A DNA stretch of 8,040 bases, from positions 1-8,040 of the forward strand of contig JAVBYH010000392.1 in NCBI GenBank assembly GCA_030824175.1. The letters run 5' to 3'. The stretch comes from Bacteroidota bacterium (GTDB lineage Bacteria > Bacteroidota > Ignavibacteria > UBA10030 > UBA8401). The translations under genes were made by a program, and so were the position numbers. Under the pieces are notes generated by a model, which had not been told where the DNA came from, ran no database searches, and was given only the letters and a program-made list of their open reading frames with translations. Positions 1-6,373 of this stretch are shown here, piece after piece. How positions within the stretch are numbered: the stretch's first letter is position 1; each line of letters starts with the position of its first letter.

Positions 1-2
1 TC

Positions 3-917
3 GTGAACTCGGGCGACAATTCGGTCTCCGTCTTCATGAACACTACCCGCGGCGGTCTCGCCTCACAGGTCATCTACGGTGTCGGTGCAAGCCCGCAAGC
101 CGTTGTGATCGCCGATGTGAATGGGGACGGCGCGTCGGACATCCTCACGACAAACGCGTCCGTTAATTCCGTGACAATCCTGCTCAACAATAATCTCGGC
201 GACGGCCGGTTTGCAACCGCCCCTGCGTCCGTCGCGACGGGTGCGTCGCCGCGCGGCATCGCCGTCGGCGATTTCAATACGGACGGGCATCTCGACATCG
301 TCACCGCGAATGCGGGCGACAACACTGTGTCCGTCTTCCGCAACGACGGCGCATCGCATCTTACCCTAGTGAAATCGATCGCCGTCGGCGTGTCGCCGCG
401 GGCTGTCGCCGCCGCCGATATCAACAACGACGGTTCCACCGATATCGCCGTCACGAACGCCGGCTCCGGCACCGTGACGGTGCTCCTGAACGAACGCGGG
501 ACGTTCACCGCATCGACGCTTACAGCCGGCAACGCCCCCACATGGATTGTGGCGGACGATTTCAACCGCGATGGGAATATCGATCTCATTGTCGCCAACA
601 GCACATCCAAAACGCTTACAGTCCATACAAACACCGGCGACGGCAAATTTTCCGCACCGCAGACGGTGCGGTTGTTCAATGTCCCCGTCGGGCTCTACTC
701 GGGCGACTTGAGCGGCGACGGAACGGCGGACCTTGTCGTTTCGCAGTATTCCCCGGCATCGGCCGTCAACACGGTTCTGTTTCTCACAAATACGGGCGAT
801 GGTCAATTTATACGCACGGATTCTGTCGTTGTCGAAAGTCCCGGCGGTATTGCCGGACTCGATCTCAATAATGGCAGCATGCTGCATCTTGCGGTCCCCA
901 ATTCAGCATCCGGGAAA
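3..917 (+). repeat. Tandem FG-GAP/VCBS protein repeats (about 150 bp period)
   Basis: Six recognisable copies of an approximately 47-52 residue unit follow one incomplete copy at the window edge. Each unit carries an aspartate-rich loop of the form DxNxDGxxD (loop starts at residues 38, 90, 139, 186, 235 and 287 of the visible protein), followed by a hydrophobic strand and an N-x-G-DGxF-type turn. Such repeats in FG-GAP/VCBS proteins form blades of a beta-propeller and often bind calcium. The repeats are diverged at DNA level, so recent expansion is unlikely. The last copy has lost key acidic positions. Confidence 0.85.
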
Positions 918-2087
918 CTTTCGCTCATCAATCCGGCGGCAGGGCAAACGCCCGTGCTGCTCTCGCCGCAGGCCGCAACGACGTCTCTCCGGCAGCCGGT
1001 CAGGCTCGTGTGGCAGACGATCGGTCGGAACGTCGCATACCATGTGCGGCTGAGCGAAACAGCGACAGGGAAGACCATCGTGAATGACTCAACGGCGGCC
1101 GATACGTTCTATGTGCCGGCGGGACTCGGGTTCTCGACGTCGTACACGTGGACGGTGCGCGCAAAGAACGCTATAGGGTGGGGCGACTTTGCGCAGGAGT
1201 GGAACTTTATCACCGCAATCGCGCCTCCGCACACTCCGATACTGAGAGAGCCTGCCGAGGCTGCAATGGAACAGGCCGCCGCCCCGCTGTTCGTGTGGCA
1301 TGCATCGGCAACCGCCTCCGCGTATCGAATCCAGGCTGCGGAGGACCCGCTCTTCGCTTCAATTGTTGTCGATGCATCGACGAGCGATACCTCGTGGCAA
1401 TCGTCTGTGCTGAAGATTCATACGGGATATTTCTGGCGCGTACGTGCATCGAATTCCGGAGGGGAGAGTGAGTGGTCCCCGATCAGCTATTTTATGACGT
1501 ACCTGCCGCCTCCTGAAAAAGTGCGCCTCGGCGCTCCGGCGGCGAACGCGCGGCTCGCCTCATCGACGATCAACTTTTCGTGGTACGTGCCGCAATGGGA
1601 AGTGACGAAATATTGGTTCGAAATTGCGGCCGATACACTCTTCATGTTCCGCATCGTCGACTCGTCTGTTGCCGATACGGCGTGGCGAATGCACAAGTTT
1701 TCGGGCAACCAGAAATATTACTGGAAAGTGCGGGCATGGAATGCGAAGGGCTGGGGACCGTTCAGCGAAATTTCAACATTCTCGATCGGCCCGACATCCG
1801 TCGGCGGCGACGATACGAGGCCCGACCGGTTTGCGCTCGAACAGAATTTCCCGAATCCGTTCAATCCGACGACTCAGATACAATTTTCGATCGCTGTTGC
1901 CTGTCCTGTGCAGCTAAAAATATTCGACGTTCTCGGGCGCGAGGTTGCAGACCTTGTCGACGATCGGCTCGACGCCGGAACCTATACGGTGCGGTGGAAC
2001 GCATCCAATCACCCGAGCGGGATCTACATCTACAGATTGACAGCCGGGACGTATACCGGGGCGAAAAAACTCTCTCTGCAAAAATAA
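3..2087 (+). CDS. Secreted FG-GAP/VCBS repeat and FN3-like protein with T9SS type A sorting domain (5' partial)
   Basis: Partial gene; the true start lies left of the window. The GTG at 3 is not a start: the residues after it (NSGDNSVSVF) align with the inside of a later repeat (NAGDNTVSVF, residues 103-112), so the frame enters mid-repeat. Of 694 visible residues, about 1-305 are FG-GAP/VCBS repeats with calcium-loop motifs DxNxDGxxD starting at D38, D90, D139, D186, D235 and a decayed copy at D287, each about 50 residues apart, as in a beta-propeller. Three FN3-like domains follow (about 313-405, 408-499, 503-595), each ending in a Y-x-W-x-VRA-type strand. Residues 605-694 are a T9SS type A sorting domain (QNFPNPFNP, then FDVLGREV, ending SGIYIYRL and a basic KKLSLQK). 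By family knowledge the protein is exported by the Sec route and then T9SS, and displayed or released outside the cell. A binding or adhesion role is inferred; no catalytic motif is visible. It has its own terminator at 2157-2189. Confidence 0.9.
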   Translation: MNSGDNSVSVFMNTTRGGLASQVIYGVGASPQAVVIADVNGDGASDILTTNASVNSVTILLNNNLGDGRFATAPASVATGASPRGIAVGDFNTDGHLDIVTANAGDNTVSVFRNDGASHLTLVKSIAVGVSPRAVAAADINNDGSTDIAVTNAGSGTVTVLLNERGTFTASTLTAGNAPTWIVADDFNRDGNIDLIVANSTSKTLTVHTNTGDGKFSAPQTVRLFNVPVGLYSGDLSGDGTADLVVSQYSPASAVNTVLFLTNTGDGQFIRTDSVVVESPGGIAGLDLNNGSMLHLAVPNSASGKLSLINPAAGQTPVLLSPQAATTSLRQPVRLVWQTIGRNVAYHVRLSETATGKTIVNDSTAADTFYVPAGLGFSTSYTWTVRAKNAIGWGDFAQEWNFITAIAPPHTPILREPAEAAMEQAAAPLFVWHASATASAYRIQAAEDPLFASIVVDASTSDTSWQSSVLKIHTGYFWRVRASNSGGESEWSPISYFMTYLPPPEKVRLGAPAANARLASSTINFSWYVPQWEVTKYWFEIAADTLFMFRIVDSSVADTAWRMHKFSGNQKYYWKVRAWNAKGWGPFSEISTFSIGPTSVGGDDTRPDRFALEQNFPNPFNPTTQIQFSIAVACPVQLKIFDVLGREVADLVDDRLDAGTYTVRWNASNHPSGIYIYRLTAGTYTGAKKLSLQK

Positions 2088-2156
2088 TGCCGTGCAAATA
2101 CTCGTATGGCCCGAATATTAGCGATGTGGTCAATAGTCGCCAATTCATTTATGAAA

Positions 2157-2189
2157 AGCCCTTTAACCAGCCGGTTTAAGGGCTTTTTT
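2157..2189 (+). terminator. Rho-independent terminator of the VCBS/FN3 gene
   Basis: A 12-bp stem, AGCCCTTTAACC (2157-2168) and GGTTTAAGGGCT (2173-2184), has one internal T-T mismatch and an AGCC loop, and is followed by a run of T residues through 2189. It lies 69 bases after the stop of the upstream gene. The A residues before the stem mirror the T-run, so it could also work weakly on the other strand, but no minus-strand gene is seen to feed it. Confidence 0.85.
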
Positions 2190-2266
2190 ATGGTACAGTT
2201 ATTGAATGACAATATACGAGCCGGGGATATGCACCGCAGGACTGGGTGGGGCCCCCATGACGACCC

Positions 2267-2308
2267 TTATGTTTTCATAGAAATAGCCGATTAATGATAG
2301 TATATATC
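2267..2308 (+). promoter_or_regulatory. Candidate promoter zone of the large secreted protein gene
   Basis: This AT-rich stretch sits between the upstream terminator and the ribosome binding site, where a promoter is needed because the upstream gene is terminated. One weak sigma-70-like reading is TTTTCA (2272-2277) and GATAGT (2296-2301) with an 18-base gap. A Bacteroidota-style -7 element (TAnnTTTG) is approximated by TATGTTTT at 2268-2275, but I see no TTG at the right distance upstream. The position is supported by context; the exact boxes are a guess. Confidence 0.25.
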
Positions 2309-2325
2309 CCAATTGTTTCTTCTCC

Positions 2326-2330
2326 AGGAG
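2326..2330 (+). promoter_or_regulatory. Ribosome binding site AGGAG for the 1302-residue protein
   Basis: AGGAG is followed by a 7-base spacer before the ATG at 2338. It fixes the start, since the protein that begins there opens directly with a signal peptide. Confidence 0.8.
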
Positions 2331-2337
2331 TGCTTGT

Positions 2338-5300
2338 ATGAAACTTCGATTCCTCTTACTGTTCGTACTGGCTATTGGTATGAACGCCATGGCCCAGAAT
2401 ACCGTCACGAATGTGACGAATTTTCCAAACACCGTGTACGGCGACCTGGCATCGGCTGTCGCCGTAGCGCAGCCCGGCGACGAACTCACATTGTCTGCCG
2501 GAGAGTACTACGAATCGGTGAACATCGGAATGGACATCACGCTGACGCCTGCCGCCGGTGTGTCTCTATCGACGCTGGCCCTAGAGAACGGCTGCTCGGT
2601 GACGCTGAAGGGTTCGATGACGGTGATGACGTCGCTCGCGTTGGGGAACGGATTTATTCAGTTTACCAATGATGCAGACAGAATGGTGATGAGTGCCGGG
2701 GCGACGGTCACTCGCGTTTCGGGATATGTCAAAGGGACGCTTGAAAAAAAGCTCGATGTCGTGTCGGTGAACGCCGGCGCGTACATTTCCATGAAATTCG
2801 AAATTGGCGACGCGCTCGGCTACACCCCGATCGATCTGTCGTTGTACCACGTGGAGGCGGGGTCGGGTTCGGTGACCGTGTCCACGACGGGCGGTGAGTT
2901 TACGGACATCCTTGTTCCGTCGTGCATCAACGCGTTGCAGAGCGTCAACCGCAAATATGCGATCGTCAATTCCGGTTTGACATATAACAATTATGCCGCA
3001 AAGCTCACGTTCCTGCCTGTCGATGTCGACGCCGGCGCGGATTACCACATGTTCCGCGTCGCCTCGTATGAACCGGTGACTGAATATTGGGATACGCCCG
3101 GCATACAATTGTCTTACCCCGACAACATTACGGCTGCGGGCCCGATATTCGGGGCGCTCGAATTTTATATCGGCGAACAGGTCATGCCGATTCAGCGGAC
3201 ACCCATGTCTGATGCCCGCGGAATACAACCGAATTGTTTTTTGCAATGGGATCCCACCAATGGCGCGACCTCGTATCTGTTCGAGCTCTATCGCGATCCG
3301 ACGAAGACGCCGATCAAAGCGGGACGTGTCACGGATTCGCAGTATGAAATCATTTATCCGTTTGTCGCGCTCGGTTATGATACGACATACTACTGGCGTG
3401 TGAGGGCGGCGTACGGCAACATCAGTTCGGACTGGAGTCCGCTCGACAGCTTCACCGTCGGCACGCCCGATTCGGTGATCGAGAATGATATCGTCCGCAT
3501 CCATTTCGTCCACGGGGAGGGACGCATCGACGGTCTTGTCAACAAGCGGGGCTCGAATCGCGAACTCCTTCACAAGACGCTCAACACCACACTGAAGGGC
3601 GGACTCAATCGGGTGAACAGTGAGACCGGGACGAAATGCACGAGCTGGAACATCAATCCTATCTCGTCGGAAGAAGGCACGGCGGAATTCAACTATTTCG
3701 GTTCGTACGGCACCAAGAAAGTGGAGCTGGCGTGGAGAACGGACCTCGGATTCGAAATGAAGGTGACGTATGAACTCGGCGGCCAGGCAAAATTCAGTCC
3801 CGGCGTGTACTGGACACCCGGCGGCGATATCGGACCGCAGTACGATTTTGTCACAATCATCGAAGCGACGGGAAGGAAAGTTCTCCGCTACAGCAGCTAT
3901 CCGTTGAAGGACAGCATCCTCTATAACGGAATGTCTCTCGGAAGCGGCGTCACCGACACACGGTTCGATGAAACGTTCGGCTTCAAGAATCCTCCGACGG
4001 ACTCGCTCTATGTCGCCACGGGCGCCGCTCTCAATGGGCCCTACAACCGCGAAGCGTTGCGTGGAACGGTGACGCGCGAATTTGCGGTCAAGCCGACGAG
4101 CGCATACTGGGAGTGGGTGAACCAGGTTCAGGAACCGTTCTATAATATCAGCGCAGCCGACGGGGGGGCGACATGGTTTACGGACTCCCCGCAGTCGCTG
4201 ACTTGGATGTCCAATCCCGATTTCCTCGACAGTCTCGTGAATATCACGCTGTCGACAGACGGGGGGCGCACGTTCCCCCATGTGCTTGCAACGGATGTGC
4301 AGAATACGGGCTCCTTCATCATTATGCTGCCCTCCGGGCTGTCGTCGACGAATAGCCGGATCAGGATCGAACTCGCCGGCCATCCCGAATACAACGGCAT
4401 GAACAACGCGAATTTTACAATACGGCCGAGCGATGCGGTCGTCATCAGCACGCTGCCGTCCGTCACATCGGCACCGGGCGAGACGTTCATCCTTCCGTAC
4501 TACATCGATCCGAACGGCAAGAATATCTACGCATTTGAAACACGCATCACGTTCAACAAAGCCCTGCTCTCGATGTCGAAATTCCGCCTCGGAGCGAATC
4601 TTCCTCCGGGATGGATGATCAGCGTGAGCGACAGTTCCGCGCGCGGGTTCGTTCAGGTGGGCGGTTTCTGCAGGAAGGATTCATTGGACTTCCCGATCCA
4701 ATATGCCGACACGGCCGTCGTGTTCACGTTCACCGTGAAGCCGACTGCACGCGTTGGAGGCTACGATACGCTGAAGATCGAGAACTCGTATCTCGAGGCC
4801 GCCGGCGTAAACGCACAGCGTTTCGCCGTGAGCGGCAACGATTGTCAGGTGGCCTTCCATTCGGCCCTCTCCGGCAGGCTGTCGTACTATTCGAACAGGA
4901 AGGCGCTGAACCACGCGGTGAGAATCACGTACGCGGGTCTCGGTAACGCAGTGGAGCTTCCGATCAATGCGGTTGTCATGACGGACAGTCTCGGAAAATT
5001 CGATTTCTCTCCGATCCCTCCCGGCGCGGCAGTGACGCTGAGTGTGGAGCCCTCGGACAGCGTGGGCGTTCCGGCCATCGACACGTCGATCACGGCCGGA
5101 GATGCGCTGCTGGCGTTTCTCGGCAGGGACGGCGGTCCGACTCCGCTGGCGGGGTACCAGAAGATCGCCGCCGACGTGAACGGCGACATGCGCGTGACAT
5201 CGACGGATGCGTTCGCCATTCTTCAGCGGGCGACGGGAGGCCTGCCGGCATTCACCGACCTGGATCTTGTCGGCGGCAGGGGGAACTGGGTGTTCGTGGA

Positions 5301-6246
5301 TTCAGCATACAAAATGACGGCCTTTAACTGGACGGCGGCTCCGAAGACCCGGGCCTATGATCCGCTGGACACCGCGCGCCTGAAGGAAAATTTCTATGGC
5401 ATCCTCCTGGGCGATGTGCTGCCGACGTTCGGCGGCAAGTCTGCGACGTTCAAAAAAGACTATTCGATGGGCGACGCCGCATCGACAGATCACGCATTCG
5501 CCGCGGGTGCGGTGCAGTTCTCGGTGCCGAAGGTCATGACCGCGAGCATGGGTGACACGATCGAGATTCCGATCATGCTGAATGCGAACAAGAATCCCGT
5601 CGGATCGTTCAATGCAACGGTCCGCTATAACACATCCATGTTGAAATACCTCGGCAAGTTTGCACGCAGCACGAAACTCGCCGGATTGTCCGGATGGACG
5701 ATGGAAGTGTACGGCAACAATAGCACGGGGAAAGTAAGTGTCGGCGCAGCCGATCTGGAACAGTTCATGCATCCGATCGTCGGCAGCGGCGAAGCGATCA
5801 GGTTGAAATTTGTGGTGGTGGGTTCCCATACATGGGTCGACAGCAGCGATATCGTCTTCACGACGATGGCGGCAACCGATACCGTTGCGGCAAACCTGTC
5901 GATTTCCGCCTTCAACGGAAGGATTGTCACGACGGGATGGGCGGGAGTGCCGAAGTCGTTCGCGCTCATGCAAAATTATCCCAACCCGTTCAACCCGTCG
6001 ACGCGCATCATTTTCGCGCTGCCCGACGAGGCCGTCGCTTCCGTTGCGATTTATAATCTTCTCGGTCAGACGGTGCGCACATTCGAAACGGCGCAGTTCG
6101 CCGCGGGATTCCATGAAGTTGTGTGGGATGGAAAAAACAACGACAGACAGACTGTCGCCTCGGGCGTGTATTTTTACCGGTTGAGTGCGGTGACAACCGC
6201 GGGCGTGAAGTTCAACGAGGTCAAGCGCATGATGCTGTTGAAGTAA
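2338..6246 (+). CDS. Secreted multidomain protein with cohesin-like, dockerin-like and T9SS type A sorting domains
   Basis: Complete at 1302 residues; the ATG start is supported by AGGAG and by a signal peptide (hydrophobic core after MKLR, likely cleavage near AMA-Q20). Domains by reading: about 25-120, beta-helix-like opening (AQPGDELTLSAGEYYESV, as in pectin-lyase-fold proteins); 120-250, beta-sandwich module common in secreted Ignavibacteria-type proteins (FEIGDALGYTPIDL); 285-377, FN3-like (TTYYWRVRA); 378-590, unassigned beta-rich module starting IENDIVRIHF; 600-697, Ig-like (STDGGRTFPHVL, NTGSF); 698-841, cohesin-like; 846-905, carboxypeptidase-regulatory-like; 915-970, dockerin-like with loop D946-x-N948-x-D950 to D957; 1014-1027, clade-typical FYGILLGDV; 1057-1197, second cohesin-like; 1205-1302, T9SS type A tail (QNYPNPFNP, SGVYFYRL). 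Export by Sec then T9SS follows from family knowledge. A structural, binding or scaffold role outside the cell is inferred; no catalytic residues are evident. The gene has its own promoter region and a strong terminator. Confidence 0.9.
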   Translation: MKLRFLLLFVLAIGMNAMAQNTVTNVTNFPNTVYGDLASAVAVAQPGDELTLSAGEYYESVNIGMDITLTPAAGVSLSTLALENGCSVTLKGSMTVMTSLALGNGFIQFTNDADRMVMSAGATVTRVSGYVKGTLEKKLDVVSVNAGAYISMKFEIGDALGYTPIDLSLYHVEAGSGSVTVSTTGGEFTDILVPSCINALQSVNRKYAIVNSGLTYNNYAAKLTFLPVDVDAGADYHMFRVASYEPVTEYWDTPGIQLSYPDNITAAGPIFGALEFYIGEQVMPIQRTPMSDARGIQPNCFLQWDPTNGATSYLFELYRDPTKTPIKAGRVTDSQYEIIYPFVALGYDTTYYWRVRAAYGNISSDWSPLDSFTVGTPDSVIENDIVRIHFVHGEGRIDGLVNKRGSNRELLHKTLNTTLKGGLNRVNSETGTKCTSWNINPISSEEGTAEFNYFGSYGTKKVELAWRTDLGFEMKVTYELGGQAKFSPGVYWTPGGDIGPQYDFVTIIEATGRKVLRYSSYPLKDSILYNGMSLGSGVTDTRFDETFGFKNPPTDSLYVATGAALNGPYNREALRGTVTREFAVKPTSAYWEWVNQVQEPFYNISAADGGATWFTDSPQSLTWMSNPDFLDSLVNITLSTDGGRTFPHVLATDVQNTGSFIIMLPSGLSSTNSRIRIELAGHPEYNGMNNANFTIRPSDAVVISTLPSVTSAPGETFILPYYIDPNGKNIYAFETRITFNKALLSMSKFRLGANLPPGWMISVSDSSARGFVQVGGFCRKDSLDFPIQYADTAVVFTFTVKPTARVGGYDTLKIENSYLEAAGVNAQRFAVSGNDCQVAFHSALSGRLSYYSNRKALNHAVRITYAGLGNAVELPINAVVMTDSLGKFDFSPIPPGAAVTLSVEPSDSVGVPAIDTSITAGDALLAFLGRDGGPTPLAGYQKIAADVNGDMRVTSTDAFAILQRATGGLPAFTDLDLVGGRGNWVFVDSAYKMTAFNWTAAPKTRAYDPLDTARLKENFYGILLGDVLPTFGGKSATFKKDYSMGDAASTDHAFAAGAVQFSVPKVMTASMGDTIEIPIMLNANKNPVGSFNATVRYNTSMLKYLGKFARSTKLAGLSGWTMEVYGNNSTGKVSVGAADLEQFMHPIVGSGEAIRLKFVVVGSHTWVDSSDIVFTTMAATDTVAANLSISAFNGRIVTTGWAGVPKSFALMQNYPNPFNPSTRIIFALPDEAVASVAIYNLLGQTVRTFETAQFAAGFHEVVWDGKNNDRQTVASGVYFYRLSAVTTAGVKFNEVKRMMLLK

Positions 6247-6297
6247 GGTAAGAGATTTATTACGAAGAACGTCGAGCGAAACCCCATTTCGCTTCCC

Positions 6298-6339
6298 GGT
6301 CCGAAGTCAGTGAAGTATATCCTGACTTCGGACCTTTTT
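6298..6339 (+). terminator. Strong rho-independent terminator after the multidomain secreted protein gene
   Basis: A perfect 13-bp stem, GGTCCGAAGTCAG (6298-6310) and CTGACTTCGGACC (6322-6334), has an 11-base loop and is followed by TTTTT (6335-6339). It begins 51 bases after the stop codon at 6246. The T-run is only on the plus-strand side, so it serves the plus-strand gene. Confidence 0.9.
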
Positions 6340-6345
6340 ATTGCA

Positions 6346-6365
6346 GGGCGAGATTTATCTCGCCC
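6346..6365 (-). terminator. Possible hairpin terminator of the convergent peptidase gene
   Basis: An inverted repeat, GGGCGAGAT (6346-6354) and ATCTCGCCC (6357-6365), can form an 8-bp GC-rich stem with a four-base loop. It lies just after the peptidase stop (6374-6376 on the minus strand). No good T-run follows on the minus strand (the sequence reads TGCAATAAAAAGG), so it may be a transcript-end stabiliser or a weak terminator backed up by the neighbouring hairpin. Confidence 0.45.
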
Positions 6366-6373
6366 CGTATATT

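Noticed and set aside
258..390. A 13-base direct repeat ATCGCCGTCGGCG at 258-270 and 378-390
   Set aside because: The two copies fall at different points of the protein repeat unit, so they reflect codon preference for Ile-Ala-Val-Gly rather than a mobile or regulatory repeat.
2246..2260. GC-rich near-palindrome (GTGGGGCCCCCATGA) in the gap at about 2246-2260, considered as an operator
   Set aside because: It is short, imperfect and isolated, with no matching second copy and no regulator gene nearby.
2106..2294. A small 62-residue open frame in the gap before the large gene
   Set aside because: It reads straight through the terminator hairpin, has no convincing ribosome binding site and has no recognisable sequence.
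2581..4383. A 600-residue open frame on the minus strand inside the large secreted protein gene
   Set aside because: It lies fully antisense to a gene with clear domains, is rich in Arg and His from GC-biased third positions, shows no domain, and has no ribosome binding site that I can see.
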